Source of the DNA: Lysinibacillus fusiformis
Lineage (GTDB): Bacteria; Bacillota; Bacilli; Bacillales_A; Planococcaceae
Direction of reading: 5' to 3'
DNA: 64,000 bases
NCBI RefSeq assembly: GCF_007362955.1
Contig: NZ_CP041696.1
Location: forward strand, 4,278,001-4,342,000
Shown here one piece after another: positions 43,064 through 52,442 of the stretch. The stretch's first letter is position 1, and the number at the start of each line of letters is the position of its first letter. The notes under the pieces were generated by a model. It did no database searches, was not told where the DNA came from, and worked only from the letters and a program-made list of their open reading frames with translations. A program made the translations under genes and the position numbers.

Positions 43064-43743
43064 GAAATGCAGTAAAAGTTGGTGAATTGATTGCCACAAC
43101 CGATAATGCCGCGGCGATTGGCGAGAAATCACAAGATGTTGTGGCTACGTCAGATCATATAACGGCATACTTAACAGCTCGTGTTACTTTTTTAGAACAG
43201 CTTGCGGCGAATGCGATACCTGTGCATATACTACTTGCTAATTTTTCAGGGGATGCTGCTTGGTCTCGCTATGTCTCTGGCATTCAGCAGGTATTTGACG
43301 AAATTGGTCTTGTTTGCCCACAGATAGGCGGTAGCTCAGAATCCAATATGCCAACTTTACAATCAGCTTTATCTTTGACAATGCTAGGCGCGCAACAAAG
43401 TCGTACGCTGTATGAGCGTGACAAGCTTATTTGGTACACATACGGCCTTCCGCTTGTTGGCCATGAAGTACTTGCTCAGCCTGACGATGTTGCGCAACTT
43501 CAGCCCATTTTTAATGCTTGGCGTGATGAAATCGTGCAGCAAGTTTGGCCAGTAGGGTCAAAAGGTCTGCAAGTAGAATTCACACGACTTTTTGGAAATC
43601 AGCGAGTGCAGAGTACTTTGGATGTTGAGAAGACTGCAGGTCCATGTGCCGTTATTTTACTCGGTGTAAATCCTGAAAAAGAGCAACTTGCACAAAAATT
43701 TTTTACTAGAAATTTTGAAAAACTGCGTAGAACTGCTTTGTAA
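43060..43743 (+). CDS. cblS: Alpha-ribazole kinase (ThiL/AIR-synthase-like)
   Basis: A 227-residue protein of the AIRS/ThiL ATP-binding fold: SDHITAYLTARVTFLEQLA, I-P-V-H-I-L-L-A-N-F, I-G-G-S-S-E-S-N-M-P-T and S-L-T-M-L-G. CblS phosphorylates alpha-ribazole delivered by CblT, giving CobS its nucleotide substrate. TTG start overlaps the cblT stop by four bases, with GAAGGGCG upstream. Last gene of the cobalamin cluster. Confidence 0.83.
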   Translation: MRNAVKVGELIATTDNAAAIGEKSQDVVATSDHITAYLTARVTFLEQLAANAIPVHILLANFSGDAAWSRYVSGIQQVFDEIGLVCPQIGGSSESNMPTLQSALSLTMLGAQQSRTLYERDKLIWYTYGLPLVGHEVLAQPDDVAQLQPIFNAWRDEIVQQVWPVGSKGLQVEFTRLFGNQRVQSTLDVEKTAGPCAVILLGVNPEKEQLAQKFFTRNFEKLRRTAL

Positions 43744-43812
43744 TAGGGCTTGCTTCCAGCAAAAATATCGATTAATAAAATGCAAGGTTCAAAACGCCTA
43801 TTGCAACAAGAA

Positions 43813-43860
43813 ACACAATATGTTAGATTTGTTTAGGAGTTAAAACACAATATATAGTAT
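43813..43860 (+). promoter_or_regulatory. Tandem NrdR-like boxes at the nrd promoter
   Basis: ACACAATATGTTAGAT (43813-43828) and ACACAATATATAGTAT (43845-43860) resemble the NrdR consensus ACACWATATATWGTGT. Their starts are 32 bp apart, three helical turns, as is usual for paired NrdR sites. The second covers a likely -10 (TATAGT, 43853) with TTGTTT 18 bases upstream. NrdR would repress when dATP/ATP status is high. Confidence 0.75.
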
Positions 43861-43865
43861 TTGGA

Positions 43866-44035
43866 CGAGCGGTACCATATTGGTTTAAAAGGGAATTCGG
43901 AAATGGAGCAATCTTAAGCCGAAGCTGTCCCCGCAACTGTAAGTGCTGACAAATGATTAAAATGCCACTGTAACTAATGGGAAGGCAATCGTTTGGAGGA
44001 AGCATGAGCCAGGAGACCTGCCGATTTGTTCAAGA
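43866..44035 (+). promoter_or_regulatory. Cobalamin riboswitch
   Basis: All main conserved blocks are present in order: GGTTTAAAAGGGAA, GCTGTCCCCGCAACTGTAA, GCCACTG, GGGAAGGC and the B12 box AGCCAGGAGACCTGCC (about 44007-44025). It is transcribed toward the ribonucleotide reductase genes, and an intrinsic terminator follows at 44129, so B12 binding should favour premature termination. Confidence 0.95.
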
Positions 44036-44128
44036 CAGCAACACATTCTTCGGGGATTGAGAAGTGGAGGCGAGAGATTTGTCCACTTTGATGTGTACAT
44101 GTCCTTCATTTCCATTTCCGATTTTACA

Positions 44129-44166
44129 GCGATCCCGCAACAGATACATGTTGTGGGATCGCTTTT
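44129..44166 (+). terminator. Riboswitch expression-platform terminator
   Basis: Perfect 14-bp arms GCGATCCCGCAACA and TGTTGTGGGATCGC flank a six-base loop and are followed by TTTT, 36 bases before the nrdA start. Confidence 0.9.
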
Positions 44167-44201
44167 GTGTTGGCTGAAGGTGAAAGGGAGAGAATGTATA
44201 A

Positions 44202-46415
44202 ATGACAATTCAAATCGAACAGCAAATAGCTAAGTTAAAGTTAAATTATACGGAGGATGAGCTAGAAAGTTTTGTAAGGTTATCGGATCGATGGCTACGA
44301 AAAAACGAAAATGCCACGTTTGAAGCATGGGCAGATGCGATGATTTTACAAACGCTTAGTCTAATTGACGAAGAAGAACCCTTCTGGACATTTGTTGCTG
44401 CGCAAATATATTTAGAAAAATTATACGATCAATTTGCCATGCGTCGCGGCGTTGCTGTGGAAGATGTCTATCAGGTATTTCCCGCGCAGCTCGCAAGATA
44501 TACAGAAGCTGGACTTTATCACCAATGTTTAACAACGAAGTACAGTGAGCAGGAGCTAATTGAACTAGCGTCCTATTTACAACAAAGCCGAGATGAGTTG
44601 TTTACGTACATCGGGTTAAAGACATTAATGGATCGCTATGTCGTACGTGATTATACGAAAACACCAGTGGAGCTACCACAGGAGCGATGGATGGTCATCG
44701 CGATGACGCTCATGCAAGATGAAACTGAAAATCGCTTAGATAAGGTTCGTGAATCCTATTGGGCAATGAGTAATTTATATATGACCGTTGCAACGCCTAC
44801 TTTATCCAATGCCGGGAAAACACATGGTCAACTTTCTAGTTGCTTTATCGATACGGTAGATGATAGCTTGCAAAGTATTTATGATACGAATACCGATGTC
44901 GCAACATTATCGAAATATGGTGGAGGTATTGGCGTCTATATGGGTAAAATTCGTAGTCGTGGCTCATCTATTAAAGGATTTAAAGGTGCGTCGAGTGGCG
45001 TGTTACCTTGGATTAAACAGCTCAATAATACAGCTGTGTCTGTAGATCAGTTAGGGCAACGTCAAGGGGCAATTGCGGTGTATTTAGATGTTTGGCATAA
45101 GGATGTCTTTACGTTTTTAGATTTGCGCTTGAATAATGGAGATGAGCGACTGCGAGCACATGATATTTTCACGGGGCTTTGTTTACCAGATTTATTTATG
45201 GAAGCGGTTGAGGCACGGGAGGATTGGCATTTATTTGATCCACATGAAGTACGTGAAGTAATGGGCTTCTCCTTAGAAGATTTTTATGATGAGAAGAAGG
45301 GTGATGGCTCGTTCCGAGAGAACTATAAGGCATGTATTGCGAATCCGTTATTGAGCCGTGAAGTTGTGCCTGCAATCGATATTATGAAACGAATTATGCG
45401 TTCGCAACTGGAAACTGGTGTGCCGTTTATGTTTTATCGTGATGAAGTGAATCGTATGAACCCGAATAAGCATGAAGGAATGATTTATAGTTCGAATCTG
45501 TGTACGGAGATATTCCAAAATATGTCTGCTACTGAATTTGAGTCGATTACATTAGAGGACGATGTCATCGTTACACGTCGAAAACCTGGGGATTTCGTGG
45601 TGTGCAATTTATCTTCTGTGAATTTAGGCAAGGCTGTACCGGCTGAAGTGTTAGAACGTTTGATTCCAATTCAAGTACGTATGCTCGATAATGTCATTGC
45701 ATTAAATACAATTCCAGTTAAACAAGCAGAGCGTACAAATGCACGTTATCGCGGAATTGGGCTTGGTACATTTGGCTGGCATCATTTACTTGCTTTGAAG
45801 GAAATTCAATGGGAATCAGATGAGGCAGTCGATTATGCAGACAAGCTTTATGAGCAAATTGCCTATTTAACGATAAATGCATCCAATGAATTGGCACGTG
45901 AAAAAGGAGCATATCCATTGTTTGAAGGCTCGGACTGGCAAACCGGTGCGTACTTTGAGAAACGTGGCTATAGCAGTGACAAGTGGCAAGCATTACGTGT
46001 AGCTGTGGCAACGACTGGCATGCGTAATGGTTACGTGATGGCGATTGCACCTAATTCATCGACATCAATATTAGCTGGTAGTACCGCAACGATTGATCCT
46101 ATTTTCCAAAAGAGTTACTCAGAGGAGAAAAAAGACTACAAAATCCCTGTAACAGTTCCAGATTTAACGCCAGTAACAACTTGGTATTACAAGTCTGCTT
46201 ATTTTATTGATCAAAATTGGACGATTAAGCAAAATGCTGCGCGAGCGCGTCATATTGACCAAGGGATTTCTCTTAATTTATATGTTCAAAATACCATTAA
46301 AGCGAAGGATTTACTCGCATTGCATTTAAATGCTTGGGCAAGTGGTGTGAAAACTACTTATTATGTGCGCTCGACATCTGTAGAGTTGCTAGAATGTGAG
46401 TCTTGTGCAAGCTAG
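44202..46415 (+). CDS. nrdA: Class I ribonucleotide reductase, alpha subunit
   Basis: A 737-residue large subunit that converts NDPs to dNDPs. Active-site residues are visible: redox cysteines C214 (SSCFIDT) and C468 (VVCNLSS), radical cysteine C434 with N432/E436 (SNLCTEIF), the paired tyrosines in TTYYVRS, and the C-terminal CESC thiol pair. The N-terminus lacks the usual ATP-cone sequence, so dATP feedback by a cone is not expected. Twelve bases separate it from nrdB. Controlled by NrdR-like boxes and the B12 riboswitch. Confidence 0.93.
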   Translation: MTIQIEQQIAKLKLNYTEDELESFVRLSDRWLRKNENATFEAWADAMILQTLSLIDEEEPFWTFVAAQIYLEKLYDQFAMRRGVAVEDVYQVFPAQLARYTEAGLYHQCLTTKYSEQELIELASYLQQSRDELFTYIGLKTLMDRYVVRDYTKTPVELPQERWMVIAMTLMQDETENRLDKVRESYWAMSNLYMTVATPTLSNAGKTHGQLSSCFIDTVDDSLQSIYDTNTDVATLSKYGGGIGVYMGKIRSRGSSIKGFKGASSGVLPWIKQLNNTAVSVDQLGQRQGAIAVYLDVWHKDVFTFLDLRLNNGDERLRAHDIFTGLCLPDLFMEAVEAREDWHLFDPHEVREVMGFSLEDFYDEKKGDGSFRENYKACIANPLLSREVVPAIDIMKRIMRSQLETGVPFMFYRDEVNRMNPNKHEGMIYSSNLCTEIFQNMSATEFESITLEDDVIVTRRKPGDFVVCNLSSVNLGKAVPAEVLERLIPIQVRMLDNVIALNTIPVKQAERTNARYRGIGLGTFGWHHLLALKEIQWESDEAVDYADKLYEQIAYLTINASNELAREKGAYPLFEGSDWQTGAYFEKRGYSSDKWQALRVAVATTGMRNGYVMAIAPNSSTSILAGSTATIDPIFQKSYSEEKKDYKIPVTVPDLTPVTTWYYKSAYFIDQNWTIKQNAARARHIDQGISLNLYVQNTIKAKDLLALHLNAWASGVKTTYYVRSTSVELLECESCAS

Positions 46416-46427
46416 GAGGAATAAAAG

Positions 46428-47468
46428 ATGACAACAATTACTAAACGACAAATTATGGATAAAGAGGCGCCAAACCGTTCGACTGCAATTGTTAACGGGC
46501 GTTCTTCAAACATTTTAAACTGGGATGATGTACGCTTTAATTGGGCGTACCCAAAATATAAAAAAATGCTGGGCAACTTTTGGACACCATTTGAAATCAA
46601 TATGAGTAATGATGTGAAACAATTTCCTGCGTTGTCGGTGGATGAGCAGGAGTCATTTCTGAAAATTATCGGCTTACTTGCTCTTTTAGACAGTGTGCAA
46701 ACAGATTTTGCAGGCAAAGTAGCAGATTATTTAACAGATTCTAGTCTGAATGCCCTGATGATCATTTTAGCGCAACAGGAAGTTATTCATAATCATTCCT
46801 ATTCATATGTGCTTTCAAGTATCGTTAATAAAGATGAACAGGATCGCACATTCGACTTTTGGCGCACAGAACCCGTACTGGAACGCCGCAATGATTTTGT
46901 CATTAAGGGCTACCAAGCGTTTTCTGAGGAACCAACCGTTGAAAATATGCTTGAAGCAATTGTCTATGATGTGATTTTAGAAGGACTCTTCTTCTACTCG
47001 GGCTTTGCCTTCTTCTATCATTTAGCACGCAATCAAAAAATGGTTGCTTCATCGACGATGATTAATTATATTAATCGCGATGAGCAGCTTCATGTGGATC
47101 TTTTCGTGAAAATTTATCAGGAATTATTAGAAGAATATCCTGAATATGATACGCCAGAAAGAGCAGCGCGTGTGCAAGCTATTTTCCGCGAGGCGGTGCA
47201 ACTTGAAATCGATTGGGCCAATGAAGTAATTGGTGATAAGATTGAAGGTCTTGACGTGGATGATGTCCATGACTATGTTCATTTCTATGCCAATGTGCGT
47301 TGCAATCAACTAGGCGTGGAGCGTCCATTTGAGGGTTATCGCAAAAATCCATTGAAATGGATCAAGGCTTATGAAGATGTTGATTTAGGTAAAACTGATT
47401 TCTTTGAGCAACGATCACGCCAATATGTGAAGGTCAATGTAGAAGATAACGGCTTTGATGATTTGTAA
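46428..47468 (+). CDS. nrdB: Class I ribonucleotide reductase, beta subunit
   Basis: A 346-residue ferritin-like radical subunit. Metal ligands are all present: D88 (LLDSVQ), E118 and H121 (QQEVIHNHS), E185 (VILEGLFF), E219 and H222 (RDEQLHVD). Tyr125 stands where the stable tyrosyl radical sits (EVIHNHSY). It is therefore a complete, oxygen-dependent class I enzyme with a di-iron or di-manganese site. AGGAGG precedes the ATG, and a terminator follows. Confidence 0.94.
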   Translation: MTTITKRQIMDKEAPNRSTAIVNGRSSNILNWDDVRFNWAYPKYKKMLGNFWTPFEINMSNDVKQFPALSVDEQESFLKIIGLLALLDSVQTDFAGKVADYLTDSSLNALMIILAQQEVIHNHSYSYVLSSIVNKDEQDRTFDFWRTEPVLERRNDFVIKGYQAFSEEPTVENMLEAIVYDVILEGLFFYSGFAFFYHLARNQKMVASSTMINYINRDEQLHVDLFVKIYQELLEEYPEYDTPERAARVQAIFREAVQLEIDWANEVIGDKIEGLDVDDVHDYVHFYANVRCNQLGVERPFEGYRKNPLKWIKAYEDVDLGKTDFFEQRSRQYVKVNVEDNGFDDL

Positions 47469-47474
47469 AAGGCT

Positions 47475-47505
47475 ACCACGCAGGCAAAAACTTGCGTGGT
47501 TTTTT
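47475..47505 (+). terminator. nrdAB terminator
   Basis: ACCACGCA and TGCGTGGT around a ten-base loop, then TTTTT. Confidence 0.85.
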
Positions 47506-47520
47506 CATGACTTCAGCTTA

Positions 47521-47630
47521 GCTAGATGAATGATAGCAAAGCTCAGGTTAGCCGGGGGCACGCTATGGTTGACCATAGAAAGGCTCCGGTCAACTAAAGG
47601 GACGCTCGGGTCGGCCAGAGAAACGCTTAC
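47521..47630. repeat. 21-bp-period array, GCTC-GGTC core, 5 units
   Basis: Units start with GCT at 47541, 47562, 47583, 47604 and 47625, exactly 21 apart, with a possible extra unit at 47521. The shared pattern is GCTC-x-GGT-x-A-C-C (for example GCTCCGGTCAAC, GCTCGGGTCGGCC) followed by purines. It lies just beyond the nrdAB terminator and is more GC-rich than its surroundings. The rest of the 47469-47778 gap is the ABC promoter region. Confidence 0.88.
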
Positions 47631-47778
47631 ATTTCCCTTAAGCAAATAAATTACTGCTCGCCTAAAAAATTTATTAGGTATTCTTATCTATTACGTGTTA
47701 CGAAAAACTTTCGCAAATGGGAATGATTTTCAGTTATAATTAACAACGAATGTATACATAAGGAACGGAGACGAATTC

Positions 47779-49512
47779 ATGCAAGCAGTTAAACAATTAG
47801 GGCAGTTTTTGGCGCCTTATAAATTTTTTACACTCATTGCACCACTATTAATGGTGCTTGAAGTGACAATGGATTTAATTCAGCCGACAATCATGCAACA
47901 TATGATTGATACAGGTATTGCGAATGGCGACAATCCGTACGTACTAAAGATGTTCATTTGGATGATTATGAGTGCAGTACTAGGGCTTGTTGGGGGTATT
48001 GGTTGTTCCTACTATAGCTCAAAGGCAGCAATTAACTTTGCATCAGATGTGCGAGAGAAGCTATATGAAAAGATGATGACCTATTCGGCGAAAGAACGGG
48101 ATGCATTCACAACGGGTAAACTTATTACGATTTTAACGAGTGATGTGGAAAGTGTGCAGCGTGCATTTATGATGACGTTGCGTATTTTTGTGCGCGGACC
48201 GTTATTGTTTATAGGTGCGGTTATTATCGTTTTCGTGACAGCACGCGAGCTTTTTTCAATCTTACTTGTGATTGTGCCGATATTAATTGTTGCCATGTAT
48301 TTTTTTACAAAATACTCAGGCGTGTTATATCGTAAGGTACAAGAGGCCATTGACGGTGTCAATACAAAACTTCAAGAGAATTTAGCGGGGATACGTGTGG
48401 TCAAGGCGTTTCGTCGTGAGCAGCAACAGGTTGAACAGTTTGGCGTGCTTAATGATACGCTTACAAAGCGCTTTATTACAGCGGAACAAATTGTTGGTGT
48501 ACTTGTGCCGCTTACGATGTTCGTCGTTAACTTGGGAATTGTGGCAGCACTTTGGCTTGGGGCTATAAAAGTCGAAGCGGGCACATTGCAAGTAGGTGTC
48601 ATTCTTGCTTTTATTAACTATTTGACAATCATCTTAAATGGACTCATGTCATCTAGTATGGTGCTTATGCAAATTGCGCGTGCACTTCCATCTGGCGAGC
48701 GCATTGTGGATGTATTGAATAAAGAGGTAGCGGTTAAGGAAGCGGAATTAGCACTGAATACACCGATTCATGGAGAAATTACTTTCGAAAATGTGAGCTA
48801 TCGTTATTATGAAACAGCAGAGGATGTACTGAAAAACATCACATTTTCTGTGAAGGCTGGGCAAACGGTTGGCATTATCGGTAAAACTGGTAGTGGTAAG
48901 TCAACATTAGTAAAGTTACTACCGCGTCTTTTTGACCCTACAAGTGGGCAAATATTAGTAGATGGCCAACCGTTAAAAAATTATGCTTTGACCACTTTAC
49001 GTGAACATATTGGTTTTACTTCTCAAAAGGCAATGCTCTTTTCAGGGGCAATTGAAAAAAACATACGTCTAGGTAAAGAGCAAGCGACTCCACATGACTT
49101 ACAGTTAGCACTCAATGCTGCTTGTGCGTCCGAGTTTGTGGACAAGCTTGAAAAAGGCATGGCACATGAACTATCGCAAGGAGCGACGAACTTATCTGGC
49201 GGGCAAAAACAACGATTAGCGTTGACGCGTGCGTTCGTGCGACAGCCATCCATTTTAGTATTAGATGATACAACATCTGCCCTCGATATTGCTTCTGAAA
49301 AGCATGTGCAACAGGCAATTAACGACAATTACCAAGATACAACAACAATTATTGTGGCGTCTAAGATTACTTCCATTCAACAGGCGGATCTCATTTTAGT
49401 GTTGGAGGATGGCGAAATTGTCGGTCAAGGCACACATCAACAATTATTACAGGAAAATGAACCCTATCAAGCGATTTACGCTTCGCAACAAAAGGTTGGT
49501 GAACAACAATGA
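47779..49512 (+). CDS. yfiB: ABC exporter half, degenerate ATPase site (YfiB-like)
   Basis: A 577-residue half transporter: six membrane helices, then an ATPase domain with Walker A IIGKTGSGKST, signature LSGGQKQR and Walker B LVLDDTTSALD. The catalytic glutamate after Walker B is aspartate, and the switch histidine is replaced (V-A-S-K-I-T-S), which is how the non-hydrolysing site of heterodimeric exporters looks. Pairs with the next gene, overlapping it by four bases. Length and order match B. subtilis YfiB/YfiC, a multidrug-type exporter. Confidence 0.88.
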   Translation: MQAVKQLGQFLAPYKFFTLIAPLLMVLEVTMDLIQPTIMQHMIDTGIANGDNPYVLKMFIWMIMSAVLGLVGGIGCSYYSSKAAINFASDVREKLYEKMMTYSAKERDAFTTGKLITILTSDVESVQRAFMMTLRIFVRGPLLFIGAVIIVFVTARELFSILLVIVPILIVAMYFFTKYSGVLYRKVQEAIDGVNTKLQENLAGIRVVKAFRREQQQVEQFGVLNDTLTKRFITAEQIVGVLVPLTMFVVNLGIVAALWLGAIKVEAGTLQVGVILAFINYLTIILNGLMSSSMVLMQIARALPSGERIVDVLNKEVAVKEAELALNTPIHGEITFENVSYRYYETAEDVLKNITFSVKAGQTVGIIGKTGSGKSTLVKLLPRLFDPTSGQILVDGQPLKNYALTTLREHIGFTSQKAMLFSGAIEKNIRLGKEQATPHDLQLALNAACASEFVDKLEKGMAHELSQGATNLSGGQKQRLALTRAFVRQPSILVLDDTTSALDIASEKHVQQAINDNYQDTTTIIVASKITSIQQADLILVLEDGEIVGQGTHQQLLQENEPYQAIYASQQKVGEQQ

Positions 49513-51323
49513 GTCAAAGTCAACCAAAGCAAATGAATTTTGGACGTGGGCCACGTATGGGCGGTCCAGTTGAAAAAGCAGCCAATCAACAAGCAACGAT
49601 TTTACGTGTTTGGCAATATGTGAAACAGCAAAAAGTAGGGTTGTTTTTTTCGATATTTTTTGTCATTGCCTCCACGATATTAAGTTTAGCTGGCCCCTAT
49701 CTTATCGGTCATATCGTTGATGAATATATCATGAAAAAGGACATTGAAGGCACAATTCGCCTAGGTATTGTGCTCGCAGTTATTTTTACTGTGGCGTCTA
49801 TTTTTACATGGTTACAAACGTATGTCATGATTCATGTGGCTATGAAAACGATACGTACATTACGTCTAGAGCTCTTTAAAAAACTTCAATCATGTACACT
49901 GAAATTTTTCGATCAGCGCGCACTCGGGGATTTAATGAGCCGTGTGACCAATGACATTGATAATTTAAACACAGCACTGGCACAAAGTGTCACACAAATT
50001 GTATCTTCGATTTTAACCGTTATTGGTGTCAGCATTGCAATGTTCTCACTTAGTTGGCAGCTAGCGATTGTGACCCTTATTATTATTCCGCTAATCGTTT
50101 TTACGACGAAAAAAATTGTCAAACGAAGTGGGAAAAACTATGCGGCACGTCAGCGTGATTTAGGGAATCTCAACGGCTATATTGAGGAAATGATTACAGG
50201 AGCAGAGGTTGTCACACTTTTTGGCAGAGAACAGCAGACAATTGCATCATTCCATAAACAAAACGAGCAACTACGCAGTTCAGCTCAGCGTGCGGAGATT
50301 ACATCAGGTTTGCTTGGTCCAATCAATAACTTTATGAATAACTTAGGATTGGCTGTTGTAATCGGAACAGGTGCATTTTTGGCAGTGAAAGGACTTGTTA
50401 CAGTCGGCATTATCGCAGCCTTTGTTACGTACACACGTCAATTTTTCCGTCCACTCAATCAGCTATCGAATTTATTGAATACACTTCAGTCAGCCATTGC
50501 TGGAGCGGAACGTGTTTTTGAAATAGTAGATGAACCGTCAGAAGTGGCGGACAAAAAGAATGCACTCAACTGTGAGCGATTGACAGGTGATGTGACATTT
50601 AGTCAGGTGTCATTTAGCTATACGGCTGATAAGCAAGTACTAAAAAACATAAGCTTCCATGCAAAGGCTGGAGACACAATTGCACTTGTCGGACCAACGG
50701 GTTCAGGAAAAACGACGATTATTAACTTGCTTACTCGTTTTTACGATGTGGATACAGGTAAAATTTTAATCGATGGTAATGATATAGAGGATTACAAAAT
50801 GGCGACAATTCGTCAAAGAGTGGGTGTTGTGTTGCAGGATACGTATTTATTTTCAGGGACAATTCGGGAAAATATTCGTTTTGGCAAGCTAGATGCTACA
50901 GATGCAGAAGTGGAAGAAGTCGCGAAAATTGCCAATGCCCATAACTTTATTAAGTATTTACCAGCGCAATACGATACACTTGTACAAGCAGGCGGAGCAA
51001 ATTTAAGTCAGGGTCAGCGTCAGTTACTGGCCATCGCACGCGCAATTTTAGAAAATGCCGATATTTTAATTTTAGATGAGGCCACATCTAGTGTTGATAC
51101 ACAAACGGAAGTCGATATACAAAAAGGTCTCCAGCATTTAATGCAAGGACGCACAAGCTTTGTTATCGCTCACCGTTTGAAAACAATCGAGAATGCAGAC
51201 CAAATACTTGTCATTCAGCAGGGCGAAATTGTTGAACAAGGCAACCATCAACAGCTGATGCAAAAACAAGGGATATACAGTAACTTACAACAAAAATTGC
51301 TATTAGAGAGTGTAGAGCTATGA
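49509..51323 (+). CDS. yfiC: ABC exporter half, catalytic partner (YfiC-like)
   Basis: A 604-residue half transporter. The longer cytosolic N-terminus (F-G-R-G-P-R-M-G-G-P) is typical of YfiC/YheH partners. The ATPase domain is canonical in Walker A (VGPTGSGKTT), Walker B ILILDEATSSVD and switch histidine IAHRLKT, but the signature is LSQGQRQ. Together with the previous gene this gives one active and one silent ATP site. Substrate unknown. No terminator was seen directly after. Confidence 0.9.
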   Translation: MSQSQPKQMNFGRGPRMGGPVEKAANQQATILRVWQYVKQQKVGLFFSIFFVIASTILSLAGPYLIGHIVDEYIMKKDIEGTIRLGIVLAVIFTVASIFTWLQTYVMIHVAMKTIRTLRLELFKKLQSCTLKFFDQRALGDLMSRVTNDIDNLNTALAQSVTQIVSSILTVIGVSIAMFSLSWQLAIVTLIIIPLIVFTTKKIVKRSGKNYAARQRDLGNLNGYIEEMITGAEVVTLFGREQQTIASFHKQNEQLRSSAQRAEITSGLLGPINNFMNNLGLAVVIGTGAFLAVKGLVTVGIIAAFVTYTRQFFRPLNQLSNLLNTLQSAIAGAERVFEIVDEPSEVADKKNALNCERLTGDVTFSQVSFSYTADKQVLKNISFHAKAGDTIALVGPTGSGKTTIINLLTRFYDVDTGKILIDGNDIEDYKMATIRQRVGVVLQDTYLFSGTIRENIRFGKLDATDAEVEEVAKIANAHNFIKYLPAQYDTLVQAGGANLSQGQRQLLAIARAILENADILILDEATSSVDTQTEVDIQKGLQHLMQGRTSFVIAHRLKTIENADQILVIQQGEIVEQGNHQQLMQKQGIYSNLQQKLLLESVEL

Positions 51324-51419
51324 TTTGCAATAACAATAAAATAAAAGCAATTACTTAGTCTGCATCTTTATTCAACAAAGCGGGTCGTTATTACACTATT
51401 TCAACTGGAGGTAATGAAT

Positions 51420-52238
51420 ATGCCATATTGTAAAGTTCATAATGCCAATTTTTACTATGAAGATATCGGTGCAGGGATACCGATAATCATAATACATGGA
51501 TTTTCACCAGACCATCGACTAATGAAAGGTTGTATGGAGCCTATTTTTGAAAAATTGACTGGATGGAGAAGAATCTACATTGACCTGCCAGGAATGGGCC
51601 AAACAAAAGACTATGAAGTTATCAGTAATTCAGATGAAATGCTACAAGCAGTAATTGATTTCATAGACGCTGTCATTCCAAATCAGCATTATTTACTGGT
51701 GGGGGAATCTTATGGTGGTTACTTAACAAGAGGTGTTATTAGACAACATTCTGAAAAAATTATGGGTGCTGCATTTATTTGCCCGTTGATTATCCCTGAA
51801 AAACAACATCGAACACTGCCAGCACATACGATTATCTTTTCTGATCATGAATTTTTAACTAAATTAACAACAGAACAACGAGATGATTTCACTTCAAATC
51901 AAGTAGTGCTTGATGAATATAACTGGAATAGGTATTTGCATGAAGTGTTAGCGGGCTGTCAAGTGGCCGATCATCAATTTTTAGATAAAGTTCAGAAACA
52001 TTATGGTTTTTCTTTTAGGATTGATGAAATGGTGTTCGAGAAACCTTGTGTATTTTTACTAGGAAAACAAGATTCAATGGTGGGATATAAAGACGCTTTT
52101 GCTATTCTGGACAAATTTCCACGCGCGACATTTACGGTGCTAGATCGGGCTGGTCATAACTTGCAAATTGAGCAAGCTGATTTGCTAAATGTCCATATTA
52201 GCGAATGGCTGAGTAGAGTGGATGAATTTGTAAAATAG
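51420..52238 (+). CDS. Alpha/beta hydrolase
   Basis: A 272-residue cytosolic hydrolase: IIIIHGFSPDH (oxyanion loop), IDLPGMGQT, nucleophile elbow GESYGG, acid in LLGKQDSMVG and histidine in DRAGHNLQIEQ. It looks like a carboxylesterase or proline-iminopeptidase-type enzyme. ATG 51420 has TGGAGGT seven bases upstream. The ATG at 51414 is too close to that site. Monocistronic. Confidence 0.85.
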   Translation: MPYCKVHNANFYYEDIGAGIPIIIIHGFSPDHRLMKGCMEPIFEKLTGWRRIYIDLPGMGQTKDYEVISNSDEMLQAVIDFIDAVIPNQHYLLVGESYGGYLTRGVIRQHSEKIMGAAFICPLIIPEKQHRTLPAHTIIFSDHEFLTKLTTEQRDDFTSNQVVLDEYNWNRYLHEVLAGCQVADHQFLDKVQKHYGFSFRIDEMVFEKPCVFLLGKQDSMVGYKDAFAILDKFPRATFTVLDRAGHNLQIEQADLLNVHISEWLSRVDEFVK

Positions 52239-52291
52239 AACAAGAGAAATCGTTAATCGAATATCAATCAAATAATAAACACATTGAAAGG

Positions 52292-52322
52292 AAGCTGACA
52301 CGATTTCGGTGTCGGCTTTTTC
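52292..52322 (+). terminator. Rho-independent terminator
   Basis: AAGCTGACAC and GTGTCGGCTT (one G-T pair) around a seven-base loop, then TTTT. Confidence 0.75.
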
Positions 52323-52442
52323 TGATTCATGGGCGATAAACTTCGTATACTTGTGAGTACGATTTCTTCAAATACAGAAAAAATTAATTAGAAATTTATT
52401 TTTATTGTTTATCCTTTCATTATAAGTTGAAAGGAGAATACT

